In this document: one piece after another, positions 1-9,488 of the stretch
How positions within the stretch are numbered: the stretch's first letter is position 1
Layout of the letters: every line of letters begins with the position of its first letter
The notes under the pieces: generated by a model
The model's database searches: none
Told to the model about the DNA's origin: nothing
The model's input: only the letters and a program-made list of their open reading frames with translations
Made by a program: the position numbers and the translations under genes
Assembly (NCBI GenBank): GCA_029379225.1
Contig: JAQYWR010000016.1
Location: 62,001-126,000, forward strand
From: Nostoc sp. S4
GTDB lineage: Bacteria; Cyanobacteriota; Cyanobacteriia; Cyanobacteriales; Nostocaceae
DNA length: 64,000 nt
Direction: 5' to 3'

Positions 1-638
1 CTTCACCTTATGCCTTCCAAGGACACGGCGAGAGTGCTTTGGAATTATTAGCAAAGGCACGGGAAGTCAGCGGACTAGGTATTATTACAGAAGTCATGGA
101 TGCGGTTGACCTAGATAAAATTGCCGAAGTTGCTGATGTGATTCAGGTGGGAGCAAGGAATATGCAGAATTTCTCTTTGCTCAAAAAAGTAGGATCGCAG
201 TCAAAACCAGTTCTCTTGAAGCGGGGAATGGCAGCTACAATTGAGGATTGGTTAATGGCAGCTGAGTATATTTTGGCAGCTGGTAACCCGAATGTAATTT
301 TGTGTGAAAGAGGAATACGTACCTTTGACCGCCAGTATACTCGAAATACGCTAGATATATCAGTGGTGCCAGTGTTGCGAAAGCTGACTCACCTACCAAT
401 TATGATTGACCCCAGCCACGGCGTAGGTTGGTCTGAGTTTGTGCCATCAATGGCAATGGCGGCGATCGCAGCTGGTACAGATTCTCTGATGATTGAGGTT
501 CACCCCAACCCGGCCAAAGCTTTATCCGATGGCCCCCAATCTCTGACACCAGAACGTTTTGATAACTTGATGCAAGAATTATCAGTAATTGGTAAGGCAG
601 TGGGACGCTGGCAACAACCAGCAGTATCTCTGGTATAA
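1..638 (+). CDS. aroF: 3-deoxy-7-phosphoheptulonate (DAHP) synthase, 5' truncated by window edge
   Basis: Condenses phosphoenolpyruvate and erythrose 4-phosphate, the first step of the shikimate pathway to aromatic amino acids. The frame is open to the first base, so the start lies outside the window; the TTG at 39 is an internal Leu codon. Visible motifs are [10 protein letters not shown] at the edge, [19 protein letters not shown], the RGIRTFD loop and DPSHGVG near the C-terminus. These fit the single-domain type I-beta (AroF/KDO8P-synthase-like) group rather than the large plant-type enzyme. About 211 residues are present, roughly the C-terminal 60 percent. It ends with TAA at 636-638. No regulatory ACT or chorismate mutase domain follows in the visible part. 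Family assignment is confident. Confidence 0.95.
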   Translation, partial: SPYAFQGHGESALELLAKAREVSGLGIITEVMDAVDLDKIAEVADVIQVGARNMQNFSLLKKVGSQSKPVLLKRGMAATIEDWLMAAEYILAAGNPNVILCERGIRTFDRQYTRNTLDISVVPVLRKLTHLPIMIDPSHGVGWSEFVPSMAMAAIAAGTDSLMIEVHPNPAKALSDGPQSLTPERFDNLMQELSVIGKAVGRWQQPAVSLV

Positions 639-727
639 AATTTTTAACGTGCTAACCACTTGCGTATAAAGAAGTTAAAAGGGACTGGCAATAGGACTCA
701 AAAGCTAGAGCCGCAGGAGTCAAAGGC

Positions 728-767
728 AAGGGAGAAAAAGAAAAATTGCCTCTTTCTCCTCTCCCTT
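728..767 (+). terminator. weak hairpin between convergent genes
   Basis: AAGGGAG at 728-734 can pair with CTCCCTT at 761-767, with a long purine/pyrimidine-rich loop and only a short AT run after it. It lies between the DAHP synthase stop and the converging small secreted protein. A terminator role is inferred from position only. Confidence 0.25.
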
Positions 768-789
768 ATTCTCAGTACCTAATACCCTT

Positions 790-1044
790 TTATCTTCTAT
801 ATATATAATGAGCAGGTATCCACCGACGGCCACGATTTGTCTGCACCCAACGTCCAGGAACCAATATTCTCCTTCTCACTTGAGTAGGGGTATAAACTCT
901 AACTCGTGCTGGTCTTCTGATTATTTTAACAGGAATAGGGCGCCTAACTTGCCATCTCACCTGAGCCTCGGCTTGGGAAGGAATAAAGGTAACAGCAATT
1001 GGTAAAATTAGCGCTACACTAGCAAGCATTTTTTTAATACTCAT
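790..1044 (-). CDS. small secreted basic protein with Trp/Arg-rich C-terminus
   Basis: An 84-residue protein with a clear Sec signal: a KK-containing N-terminus, a hydrophobic stretch (ASVALILPIAVTF) and an AEA-like cleavage site around residue 27. The mature part is very basic (many RR and VRR pairs) and ends in VPGRWVQTNRGRRWIPAHY. That resembles the PG-W ... W-xP-H-Y pattern of small envelope proteins with YXWQ-type repeats, but I cannot name the family. I chose the ATG at 1044 because AAGGAAAG lies about 7 nt upstream; a TTG six bases earlier gives two more residues. It converges on the aromatic biosynthesis gene. Probably periplasmic; function unknown. Confidence 0.7.
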   Translation of the reverse strand: MSIKKMLASVALILPIAVTFIPSQAEAQVRWQVRRPIPVKIIRRPARVRVYTPTQVRRRILVPGRWVQTNRGRRWIPAHYIYRR

Positions 1045-2015
1045 TCGCAATCTTTCCTTCTATGATGTAAAGATTGAAGAGATTAAATTTTTATAAAAAT
1101 TTAATCTCTTGGACACGTAAATAATAGAATTGGAAAGAACTATAGACCAGTGAAAAAGGTAATTATTTGAATCGTGACTAATGTCATAGAGAAAATTATA
1201 AAAATCATTCTCCGGTCGTAATATTAATTCTTGATAAAGATAAGCTTAATACTCCAGAAGTGATGAATTTCCAAGTAGCAAAAAAATTAATCATTTCTAG
1301 AGTAAGTTTTTGAATGATTTCTCCCAAACAATTGCGTAGTCAATTCAAGGTGGAACAGCTTTGCAACTCTAATTTTGCTTTCAGGTGTTCCCATATAGAT
1401 TTGATAGTATTGAGCCGACAGCGTGACAAAGAGTCTCCAATAAATAGTATATCGAGTGACATTTGTACGGAAGAAAAGGTTCCTCAAGTATTATCACCAA
1501 GACTTATCTGATAAAAGTAGTGGCTGAATTCTGCCGAAACTCCTTGCAAAATTTACTAACACCCACTTAGTACACTATGCTGCAAATTTTGGTAATCCTC
1601 TGACATTTCATTAACAGTTATGATTAAAAAATCATTGCAATAAATGAATTCATAGAACCCTTTAAGACAAAATTTATTAGACATAATCATATCAAAATCT
1701 CATAATAATAAGATTTATCAATAATGTATTTGCTGATATAGTTAATTACATGTTACATTATGTACCTAATAGTATAAAGATTAATACATAGATAAATGAA
1801 GATTATTATATGAATAACCAATAAAATATAAAATTTAGATGAATTTAGTAAAAATCTTGTAAATTGAAGTGTGGAAATTACTAAACTCTCAGAAGAGTAA
1901 ACTGTAACAAAAGTAATTACACAATGTCGGACAAACCAAATTTTGTCAATAAAGCCAGTAGCTCTTTGGCTTTATAGACTTCAGCATTTACACACCTTCT
2001 GATGTTATTTGAAAT
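1045..2015. other. long AT-rich intergenic region
   Basis: About 970 bp with no convincing gene. The open frames near 1287-1511 overlap each other on both strands and show no family features. The only structure I see is a perfect 9-bp inverted repeat, ATAAAGCCA at 1949-1957 with TGGCTTTAT at 1967-1975, about 40 bp before the glycosyltransferase start. It could sit in that gene's leader or be a terminator-like hairpin. Confidence 0.5.
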
Positions 2016-3260
2016 ATGAAAACAAACTCATCCAATTCACTATTAACAGTTCCAACTGGACCGCTTAAAATTTCCGAATTGCCTCGTAGTGGCATAGATG
2101 GAGGTAGCGAATATATCCTGCTTTCTCTAGTTATTCCTACTTATGAAGAACGTAACAACGTCAAGAATATAGTTAAGATATTGAGTCTGATACTAGATGA
2201 ATCGATTCCAGGAAAGTACGAGCTCATTATCGTAGACGATGATAGCCCCGATGGGACTTGGGAAATAGCACAATCTTTGACAACAGAATACGCCCAGTTG
2301 CGGGTGATGCGGCGGCAACAGGAAAGGGGGCTGTCTTCAGCGGTGATTCGTGGCTGGCAATCAGCCACAGGCAGTGTGCTAGGCGTGATTGATGGAGATT
2401 TGCAGCATCCACCAGAGGTGCTGATGCAACTGTTGCGTAGTATTGAACAGGGAGCAGATTTGGCAGTAGCTAGCCGTCATGTCGAAGGAGGCGGTGTCAG
2501 TAGTTGGAGTGTTATTAGGCGTTTGTTGTCTCGCGGCGCTCAGTTGTTAGGTTTAATTATCTTACCAGGGGTATTAGGGAGAGTTTCCGACCCCATGAGT
2601 GGTTATTTTATGGTCCGCCGGAGTGCGATCGCCAATGCAATACTTAATCCAGTAGGATACAAAATTCTCCTAGAGGTAATTGGGCGAGGAAAAGTCAACC
2701 AACTTACGGAAGTTGGGTATGTATTTTGCGAACGTAAAGAAGGTGAGAGTAAAGTCACATGGAAGCAGTATATAGATTATATACACCACTTAGTGCGGTT
2801 GCGGCTTTCTACAGGAAGGGTGGGACGGTTTAAGAAAAAAGTTAATTTTCCATTTGGCCGGTTCATGCGCTTCGGTTTGGTTGGCTTAAGCGGGGTTTTT
2901 GTGGATATGGCAGTGCTTTACTTACTGAGCGATCCGACTACCTTAGCTTGGCCATTAACACGCAGCAAAATTATCGCTGGTGAAATTGCAATTTTAAATA
3001 ATTTCTTTTGGAATGATGCCTGGACGTTTGCTGATGTCAGCGCCAGACAGCAAGAATGGCATCAACGCGGCAAACGATTTTTAAAATTTAACACTATTTG
3101 TTTAGCGGGACTGGTATTGAATGTACTGGTATTAAATTTAGTATTTAATTTTCTTATTCCTAACCGTTATATTGCTAATCTAATTGCGATCGCAGTTGCT
3201 ACCATCTGGAATTTCTGGGTAAATATAAAACTTAGCTGGCGCATCACTGATGTGAAATAA
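2016..3260 (+). CDS. GT2 polyprenyl-phosphate sugar transferase with C-terminal GtrA domain
   Basis: A 414-residue two-domain protein. Residues about 35-265 are a GT-A family 2 domain of the dolichyl-phosphate mannosyltransferase type, with VIPTYEERNN, IVDDDSPDGTW and DGDLQHPPEVL. Residues about 285-410 form a GtrA-like domain with about four membrane spans (FGLVGLSGVFVDMAVLYLL; ILNNFFWNDAWTF). Family knowledge suggests it transfers a hexose from a nucleotide sugar to a polyprenyl phosphate on the cytoplasmic face, with GtrA aiding lipid-sugar translocation. The GT-C-like gene about 100 bp downstream is a natural consumer of the lipid-linked sugar. The sugar (Man or Glc) cannot be told from sequence. 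Confidence 0.88.
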   Translation: MKTNSSNSLLTVPTGPLKISELPRSGIDGGSEYILLSLVIPTYEERNNVKNIVKILSLILDESIPGKYELIIVDDDSPDGTWEIAQSLTTEYAQLRVMRRQQERGLSSAVIRGWQSATGSVLGVIDGDLQHPPEVLMQLLRSIEQGADLAVASRHVEGGGVSSWSVIRRLLSRGAQLLGLIILPGVLGRVSDPMSGYFMVRRSAIANAILNPVGYKILLEVIGRGKVNQLTEVGYVFCERKEGESKVTWKQYIDYIHHLVRLRLSTGRVGRFKKKVNFPFGRFMRFGLVGLSGVFVDMAVLYLLSDPTTLAWPLTRSKIIAGEIAILNNFFWNDAWTFADVSARQQEWHQRGKRFLKFNTICLAGLVLNVLVLNLVFNFLIPNRYIANLIAIAVATIWNFWVNIKLSWRITDVK

Positions 3261-3363
3261 TCACAACGAGGGATTTGAGATTTGAATTTTTATTTTTAGA
3301 TTTCAGAACGAATTTAAATCTAAAACGTCAAATCTACAGATCGATTCAGTGTGAGGGCTGGCT

Positions 3364-5205
3364 ATGAAAGTTTTTAGGGATGCATTCTATTTTTGCAAAA
3401 AGATTATCTTGTTGTTGCCTGTCTATGCTGCCCAGATTCGACCTGCCAAAGGTAAAAGCTCAGTCTTGCAACAGATACCTTTGCACAAATTGTATGACTT
3501 CCCTTTTCCTAGCTGGTTTCATCCTTTGATGTGGTTGATTATCGGCTTCGGCTTACGCTTAATCAACTTGACCGCAAAGCCTCCTTGGACTGATGAATTT
3601 TGCACTTTGGTGTTTAGCTTGGGGAATAATTTTTTATCAGTACCCCTAGATAGAGCGATCGCACCTGATATTCTATTGCAACCACTACAACCAAACCCAG
3701 CCGCTAGTATTGGTGATGTAATTCATAATGTAGTTACACAAGATACTCATCCTCCACTGTATTTTGTTCTAGCTTACTTGTGGATGAAATTATTTCCCAG
3801 CGAAGGAGGATTAGTATCGCTATTTGCTGCGCGTTCTTTACCAGCTCTAATCGGTGCTGTCTCTATTCCGTGTGTTTACGTATTAGCTAGAGTAGCATTT
3901 CGTTCGCCATTAGTGGGAAATTTGGCTGCTGCGATTATGGCAGTATCACCCTACGCAATCTTTTTGGCACAAGAAGCACGCCACTACAGTTTAGGAGCCT
4001 TGTGGGTAATTGGTTCTCTCACTTGCTTAGTAATTGCTACACGTCACCTTCAAAACCACACACCTTTACCGATGTGGGTAGCACTTTTGTGGGTAGAAAT
4101 TAATGCTTTGGGTTTTGCTACCCATTACTTTTTCAGTCTTACTCTTTGCACGGAAGTTCTAGTCTTAATTTTTCTTGCTTGGCATCAAAAACAAACTAGT
4201 ACAAAATTTTCTTTGCTTTCTTCTACCTGGCAACGCATCTATGCGGTTGCTATAGGTACTTTTGTAGCAGGTTTAATTTGGCTACCAATCTTTTTAGAAA
4301 ATAGAAATCGCGATAATTTGACTGAGTGGATTCGAGGCTCCCGCGCCGGACTAGATTGGATAAACCCAATTTTTCAAGCTTTAGGAACATGGATTACAAT
4401 GATTTCTCTGTTACCAGTCGAATCTGCACAACTATTGGTTGTGATTGCTTCGGGATTGGTGATGCTGATTTTCTTTATTTGGGCAGTACCAATTTTAGTG
4501 CATGGGATTAAGGTTCAACTACAACACCTAGAAAACCGAATCATGATTCAGGTGTTGGCTGGAGTTGCTATCAGTGCCAACGCTTTATTTTTTATCTTCA
4601 CTTACTTTTTGGGAATTGACCTAACCAGAGGCGCTCGCTATCACTTTGTTTACTTTCCTAGTGTGATTGTTTTACTAGGAGCAAGTTTGGCAGTTTGTTG
4701 GCATCCACCTAGAGAATTAAGAAAAAATATAGGCAGATGGGGAATAAATAGAAAAAAAGCTGTGGTCTTAATTTGGTTAATGGGATTTACGAGTGCCATC
4801 ACAGTACTCTGCAATCTCGGCTATCAAAAATATTATCGCCCTGACCTTTTCGTGCAATTAATTCAACAAGTATCGCCAGTGCCAATATTGATTGCCACAA
4901 CTCACAAAACTTATGTACACACTGGGGAAATGATGGGGATAGCGAGGGAAATTAAACTCAGAAATTCACCCCAAAATCCTCTGTTTCTCCTTGCCCATCA
5001 AGATAGAGACCCGAATACTTCCACTATTGCTCTGGAAAATAGTTTAAAAACTTTACCACGGCCTTTTGACTTATGGCTGGTAAACTTTCATGCCCCTGTA
5101 GCAGCAGCCATCAAAACATGCGTCTCTGATACTGAATCTTTACCTGACATAGACGGCTACAAATATCAACTTTATCATTGTCGGCAAGCTCCAAGCATTG
5201 AGTAG
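3364..5205 (+). CDS. GT-C fold membrane glycosyltransferase (GT39/ArnT-like)
   Basis: A 613-residue polytopic membrane protein with about ten hydrophobic segments. The first extracytoplasmic loop has PPWTDEF, matching the acidic motif of the ArnT/PMT (dolichyl-phosphate-mannose transferase-like) superfamily. THPPLYFVLAYLWMKLF and LAQEARHYSLG are also typical of this family in cyanobacteria. The expected role is to take a sugar from a polyprenyl-phosphate donor and attach it to an acceptor on the outer face. The preceding gene probably makes that donor, and both are on the plus strand about 100 bp apart. The start is uncertain: the first 55 residues are weakly conserved in character, and a later ATG near the first membrane span (around 3531) is possible. 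Acceptor unknown. Confidence 0.82.
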   Translation: MKVFRDAFYFCKKIILLLPVYAAQIRPAKGKSSVLQQIPLHKLYDFPFPSWFHPLMWLIIGFGLRLINLTAKPPWTDEFCTLVFSLGNNFLSVPLDRAIAPDILLQPLQPNPAASIGDVIHNVVTQDTHPPLYFVLAYLWMKLFPSEGGLVSLFAARSLPALIGAVSIPCVYVLARVAFRSPLVGNLAAAIMAVSPYAIFLAQEARHYSLGALWVIGSLTCLVIATRHLQNHTPLPMWVALLWVEINALGFATHYFFSLTLCTEVLVLIFLAWHQKQTSTKFSLLSSTWQRIYAVAIGTFVAGLIWLPIFLENRNRDNLTEWIRGSRAGLDWINPIFQALGTWITMISLLPVESAQLLVVIASGLVMLIFFIWAVPILVHGIKVQLQHLENRIMIQVLAGVAISANALFFIFTYFLGIDLTRGARYHFVYFPSVIVLLGASLAVCWHPPRELRKNIGRWGINRKKAVVLIWLMGFTSAITVLCNLGYQKYYRPDLFVQLIQQVSPVPILIATTHKTYVHTGEMMGIAREIKLRNSPQNPLFLLAHQDRDPNTSTIALENSLKTLPRPFDLWLVNFHAPVAAAIKTCVSDTESLPDIDGYKYQLYHCRQAPSIE

Positions 5206-5304
5206 AAATGCTATTGAAAAATACAGAATGACTCTTATTTTTTGTCTTTGCCTTGGGTGTTGCGATCGCTTATGCTAAATTCAGTCTAATTGGCATGATC
5301 TTCT

Positions 5305-5943
5305 GTGGACAAAAACCGCGAACCGTTTATTAGTCTGGCACTTTACCACGCCTTTAAATGGTCAGTCGTCAGCCCCATGCTCCACGCTTACTTTCGGGGT
5401 AAGATTTATGGTGCGGAAAATGTCCCTCGATGGGGGTCATTGGTGGTAGTGAGCAATCATGCCAGTTATTTTGACCCACCAATTGTCTCTAATTGTCTAC
5501 GCCGTCCAGTGGCGTACATGGCTAAGGAAGAATTATTTAATATCCCAATTTTGGCGCAAGCGATTAAACTGTACGGTGCTTATCCGGTGAGTCGGGGAAG
5601 TGCCGATCGCAATGCCATCCGCTCAGCTTTAGAATATCTAAATCACGGTTGGGCTGTCGGTGTTTTCTTGCAAGGTACTCGCACTCTGGATGGTCGAATT
5701 ACAGACCCCAAAAGAGGCGCCTTGCTCTTAGCGGCGAAAGCCAAAGCCCCAATATTACCAGTCAGTGTTTGGGGTACAGAGAAGATTTTAGAAAAAGGCT
5801 CGAAAATACCCCGCAAAGTTCCGATTACAGTCAGAATTGGTAACTTGATTGAGGCTCCCAGTTCTAGTAATAAAGAGGAATTGGAGACTTTGACACAAAA
5901 GTGTACTACTGTAATTAATCAAATGCATGATTTAGGACGATGA
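5305..5943 (+). CDS. 1-acyl-sn-glycerol-3-phosphate acyltransferase family protein (PlsC-like)
   Basis: A 212-residue PlsC-type acyltransferase, which normally converts lysophosphatidate to phosphatidate at the membrane. The catalytic NHASYFDPP block (H-X4-D) is at about residues 51-59. The substrate-binding block reads FLQGTRT, so the Glu of the usual EGTR motif is Gln here. VPRWGSLVVVSNH and PILPVSVWGTE also fit. The start is GTG at 5305; an in-frame TGA at 5296 rules out anything longer. No strong Shine-Dalgarno is seen. It stands 99 bp after the membrane glycosyltransferase on the same strand. Whether the E-to-Q change alters substrate preference is not known. Confidence 0.9.
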   Translation: MDKNREPFISLALYHAFKWSVVSPMLHAYFRGKIYGAENVPRWGSLVVVSNHASYFDPPIVSNCLRRPVAYMAKEELFNIPILAQAIKLYGAYPVSRGSADRNAIRSALEYLNHGWAVGVFLQGTRTLDGRITDPKRGALLLAAKAKAPILPVSVWGTEKILEKGSKIPRKVPITVRIGNLIEAPSSSNKEELETLTQKCTTVINQMHDLGR

Positions 5944-6070
5944 ATTAGATAAGTCCAAATATATACTTTAGGGGGGTGGCGATCGCTATTACGTTTCTCT
6001 AATCTGAAATTCAATAAATACCAGTAGTCTTGTTGGAAATTCTAGTAATATCATGTCCGCTCAAATAACC

Positions 6071-6135
6071 GTCATTGCGACTGTAGGGAAGCAATCCCAA
6101 AAACGTTGTGATTGCCTCGTTTCACTCGCAATGAC
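6071..6135. repeat. REP/MITE-like palindromic unit (GTCATTGCGA type)
   Basis: A 65-bp imperfect palindrome. It opens with GTCATTGCGA, closes with TCGCAATGAC, and has inner arms AGCAATC and GATTGCC; the arms extend to about 26 bp with mismatches in the middle. Palindromes with these ends are widespread intergenic elements in many bacteria. It lies in the 353-bp gap before the AI-2E-family gene. That gap also holds a fragment of another dispersed motif, GGAGACGCTTTGCGTAGC at about 6213-6230. Confidence 0.7.
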
Positions 6136-6296
6136 ATATTACGGATGATTTATCGAACATCATATAGCAGCTTTATTCTAAAGATTTTATCATCTCGTAG
6201 GAAACCTCTCTAGGAGACGCTTTGCGTAGCTTGCTTCACCGTAGGAGTAGGTAATCTGACTTTCGGCAAAATCCAAATCCAAAATCCCAAATTAAT

Positions 6297-7334
6297 ATGA
6301 GCGGCTTTGAAGCCAAAAACTTTTGGCAACGATTAAATAATCTGGCGTTAGTCCGCTTTTTGCTCTTGATTGCTTGTGGATGGGCAATTATACAGCTTTT
6401 AGCTTACTTTGAAACAGTTATCGTTATTTTTACATTCGCTGCTATTTTAGCTTTTTTACTTAGCTACCCTGTAGAGTGGCTGCGGCGTTTTTTGCCTCAT
6501 GGTGTAGCAGTTGGTGTCGTTTTCTTGCTCAGTATTGTAATTATTGGCGGTGTAATAATTACTGTAGGTTTAACAGTTTTATCCCAAGGACAACAATTAA
6601 TTGATAGTATAACTGGATTTATAAATTCTTTATTACCCCTATTAGACAAATTAGAAGAATTTTTACACGACCGCAATCTTCAGATAGATTTAAGTTTTGT
6701 TCAAGAACAATTAAGGAATCAAGCTATATCAAGTCTTGTCACTAGTTTAGCTATATTACAAAGCTTGTTAACAAACTTTGTGACTTTTATCTTGATTGCA
6801 GTTGTAGCTTTCTTTATGTTATTAGATGGAGAAAAGCTCTGGAATCTTATCTTAAAATTTTTACCAAAACAACGCCGGGATAGATTTACTCTTATTATCA
6901 GACGTGCCTTTCTCGGATTTTTTCGAGGTCAGTTGCTATTAAGTTTATTTCTAATAACTACAACTTTTATAGTTTTCTTAATATTGAAAGTACCTTTTGC
7001 TTTATTATTATCAGTAATTATTGGTATTGTTGATATTATTCCTGGTATAGGAGCAACATTAGGAGTAAGTATTATAACTTTAGTTGTATTATCTCAAAGT
7101 TTTTGGTTAGCATTGAAAGTATTGATAACTTGTATTGTCCTTCAGCAGATACAAGACAATTTGATTGCACCAAGAATTATGCAAGGTGCGCTAAATTTGA
7201 ATCCCGTAGTCGTATTCTTTGCTCTACTAGTAGGCGCTAGAGTTGCAGGATTATTAGGTGTTTTTATATCTATTCCCATCGCCGGAGTAATTGTCTCTTT
7301 GTTTGAGATTGAAGAAATGAAATCTGAAGTTTAG
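6297..7334 (+). CDS. AI-2E family transporter-like membrane protein
   Basis: A 345-residue protein of the AI-2E/PerM/TqsA-like family. It has paired N-terminal membrane spans, a central amphipathic region (residues about 95-150), and further spans with the family's hallmark block VDIIPGIGATLG near residue 248. The C-terminal LNPVVVFFALLVGARVAGLLGVF is also typical, where members read NLxPxxV...GxxxxGxxGxxxxxP. Members export autoinducer-2 or exchange sodium and protons; most cyanobacterial members are uncharacterised. It starts at ATG 6297 without a clear Shine-Dalgarno. No partner gene is adjacent. Confidence 0.9.
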   Translation: MSGFEAKNFWQRLNNLALVRFLLLIACGWAIIQLLAYFETVIVIFTFAAILAFLLSYPVEWLRRFLPHGVAVGVVFLLSIVIIGGVIITVGLTVLSQGQQLIDSITGFINSLLPLLDKLEEFLHDRNLQIDLSFVQEQLRNQAISSLVTSLAILQSLLTNFVTFILIAVVAFFMLLDGEKLWNLILKFLPKQRRDRFTLIIRRAFLGFFRGQLLLSLFLITTTFIVFLILKVPFALLLSVIIGIVDIIPGIGATLGVSIITLVVLSQSFWLALKVLITCIVLQQIQDNLIAPRIMQGALNLNPVVVFFALLVGARVAGLLGVFISIPIAGVIVSLFEIEEMKSEV

Positions 7335-7526
7335 CCGAAAGAATTTGTAATTATTACCCGATAACTCAAGTTAGGTGCTTGAAATCAGAAATAAGCTCTT
7401 AAGTCTCCATAATTCCAGTTAAGGGTTTGTGCTATAAATTACGAATTAGTAATTACTTGGTCATTTGTCAGGAACTATAAACTAGTGAATAATATAAAAA
7501 TGGTTATGTAAAAATCTAAATGAGGA

Positions 7527-7826
7527 ATGATGTCTGATTTAAGAGCAGAATTAATAGAAAACCTGGATGAGGCAGAGTGGGAGTGGCTAATTCCTCATGT
7601 ACAGCGAGATGCAGTAATTTTAGTGGCACTTGAGTTAAACTTAGTCGATGTTGGGGTAGCGATCGCAAGCGATCGTACTCCATCAGTGCAACAATGGATT
7701 GACGAACAATTGATTACCAAACCTACCACAGCACAGTTGGGAGAATGGAATAGGGATGCTACTAAGCGATTCAATACGCTTATCGTCCAGCCTTATGTTT
7801 TAGTGCAAGAAATCATCGCAGCTTAA
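7527..7826 (+). CDS. DUF2288 family protein
   Basis: A 99-residue soluble protein matching the DUF2288 pattern. The WLIPHVQRDAVI segment near the N-terminus, ELNLVDVGVAIASD in the middle (its codons include a HIP1 site), and the closing FNTLIVQPYVLVQE are all family hallmarks. Function is unknown in all members I know. Two adjacent ATG codons (7527 and 7530) are possible starts. It converges with cofG, whose stop is only 15 bp away. Confidence 0.88.
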   Translation: MMSDLRAELIENLDEAEWEWLIPHVQRDAVILVALELNLVDVGVAIASDRTPSVQQWIDEQLITKPTTAQLGEWNRDATKRFNTLIVQPYVLVQEIIAA

Positions 7827-7841
7827 GGAAAATCATTTTTT

Positions 7842-8822
7842 TTAGACCTGGAAACGAGATTTGAAACTATTTCGCCACCATCTCATTAAGCTTTGCAACT
7901 CCTCCGACAACCAACCATCAAATTGGGGATAAACTGGTAAACGGCTTATCAACTCCCACCCCGCAGACTTTAAAATTTCTCTCAATACCTGCTCTTGAAG
8001 ATGAGGATAATCAGGATTAACTTCATCTTTTGGCCCAATTCCGCCTAAGTCTCGCGCACCAGCTTCGATACAAGCAAGTAACCATTGGTCATCCTTAACT
8101 AAATTAGGCGGAATTTGAATTGTAATATCATCTGGTAGAATTTCACGTGCTTTAGCAATTACTTCTGGCAATTGATGGGGGTTAAAAGGCGGTGCATTAA
8201 AACTCTGCTGATTTCCTGGACTATGAGGTTGCAAAATAACTTCTTGAATGTGACGGTAACGCTGATGAAATTGAGAGATTGCTGCTAATGTTTCCCACCA
8301 ATCATTAGCAGTTTCTCCAATTCCTAAAAGTAACCCCGTTGTAAAGGGAATCTGCAACTCTCCCGCCCATTGTAATTGTTGCAGCCTAACTTCTGGTAAT
8401 TTACTCGGTGCGTGTCGATGTACGCTATTTAACAATGTCGGTGTTAACTGTTCCAACATCAACCCCATCGAAACATTTACACGCTTGAGGCTTTGCATCT
8501 CTGCAAAACTCAATGGCCCTGCATTGGTATGCGGTAGAAACCCCATTGAAAGTGCTAATTCACACAAATCATAAATCAGCTTAAACCACGCCTGACGCTT
8601 TGGTGAATGGGGATGTACTTCACCACTAAGGATGAGAATTTCACAAACTTTTTCACTTTGCAGTGGTTTTAAAATACTTTCTGCATCCGAGAGATTCATC
8701 CAGGGACTTTTACCTGGTTCAGTGCGAAAGTTGCAGTAGCTACAGTGATTAAAGCATTCGTAAGTAGGAACAATTGTATAAGCAGGGCTATAGGTAACAA
8801 CACCAGAATTATTAATTGCCAT
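7842..8822 (-). CDS. cofG: 7,8-didemethyl-8-hydroxy-5-deazariboflavin synthase subunit CofG
   Basis: Radical SAM enzyme which, with CofH, makes the deazaflavin FO (8-HDF), the antenna chromophore of cyanobacterial photolyases and precursor of F420. The CX3CX2C cluster motif is visible as CFNHCSYC near residue 26, followed by FRTEPGKSPWM. LLLGIGET and VILQPHSPG are typical CofG segments, and GARDLGGIGPKDEVNPD is near the C-terminus. The 326-residue length fits the family. I chose ATG at 8822; a TTG codon directly before it would add one residue. No cofH is seen in the window, so the two subunits are encoded apart. Assignment is confident. Confidence 0.93.
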   Translation of the reverse strand: MAINNSGVVTYSPAYTIVPTYECFNHCSYCNFRTEPGKSPWMNLSDAESILKPLQSEKVCEILILSGEVHPHSPKRQAWFKLIYDLCELALSMGFLPHTNAGPLSFAEMQSLKRVNVSMGLMLEQLTPTLLNSVHRHAPSKLPEVRLQQLQWAGELQIPFTTGLLLGIGETANDWWETLAAISQFHQRYRHIQEVILQPHSPGNQQSFNAPPFNPHQLPEVIAKAREILPDDITIQIPPNLVKDDQWLLACIEAGARDLGGIGPKDEVNPDYPHLQEQVLREILKSAGWELISRLPVYPQFDGWLSEELQSLMRWWRNSFKSRFQV

Positions 8823-9019
8823 CAAATTATTCTACTAAAAATTAAATTATTGTAATCAGATGGCACAGCTAAATTGGTGTAAGTAGCTTAATCTACCAAC
8901 ACTTACGCTTTCAAACTTGAGTGTTACTTGCGTGCAATACTTCCAATTGATTATATCGAAATGCGATCGCCGCTCAAAAATTAACTAGCAACCACCGTCT
9001 GAGCGCTTATAGTTGTGCA

Positions 9020-9469
9020 TCAAGACTCGCATTCTCGTTTCGTTACATAGTGGCGATAGCGAAACATTGCTTCTAGTTGTACTTGCACTAACCAACCGCT
9101 GATAAATTCAACTGTTCCGCCACCAGGCATTGAAAAAGAAATTGCATCAGTCAACTTGGTTTTACCAGCATCTTCAGGTTCAAATTCATGTCGATGTACC
9201 CAAAACTCAAAAGGGCCAGATATTTGTTCGTCAGTAAACAAGCGATATTTTTCATGTTCAGTATGACGTGCTAGCCAAGTTAAGGGTAACGGGCCGAGAA
9301 ACAGCCGAAATTCTGTGATAGCACCCACATCAAGCCCTCCATCACGGCGGATTACTTGGATTGGTTGCCAAGGTGGAGTTAGCAGTTGCAAAATGTTTGG
9401 CCTTTCGTGAAATTTCCAAACTACTTCTAGTGGCGCATTGATGACTGAGGAATGTTTAAAGTGCAGCAT
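9020..9469 (-). CDS. SRPBCC (START/Bet v1-like) ligand-binding protein
   Basis: A 149-residue protein with the SRPBCC pattern: the opening strand FKHSSVINAPLEVVWKFHERP, LLTPPWQP, a central ITEFRLFLGPLPLTWLARH, and a C-terminal helix rich in aromatics and basic residues (LEAMFRYRHYVTKR). This subgroup is often annotated as polyketide cyclase/dehydrase-like or cell-division-inhibitor-like; ligand and role are unknown. It is the last of three closely spaced minus-strand genes. Only 19 bp separate its start from the stop of the CPXCG protein upstream, so co-transcription is likely. Confidence 0.85.
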   Translation of the reverse strand: MLHFKHSSVINAPLEVVWKFHERPNILQLLTPPWQPIQVIRRDGGLDVGAITEFRLFLGPLPLTWLARHTEHEKYRLFTDEQISGPFEFWVHRHEFEPEDAGKTKLTDAISFSMPGGGTVEFISGWLVQVQLEAMFRYRHYVTKRECES

Positions 9470-9488
9470 GGAAAGAAAAACCTAAAAC

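Noticed and set aside
1287..1511. Overlapping open frames on both strands
   Set aside because: Short, mutually overlapping, AT-rich and without any family pattern or ribosome binding site.
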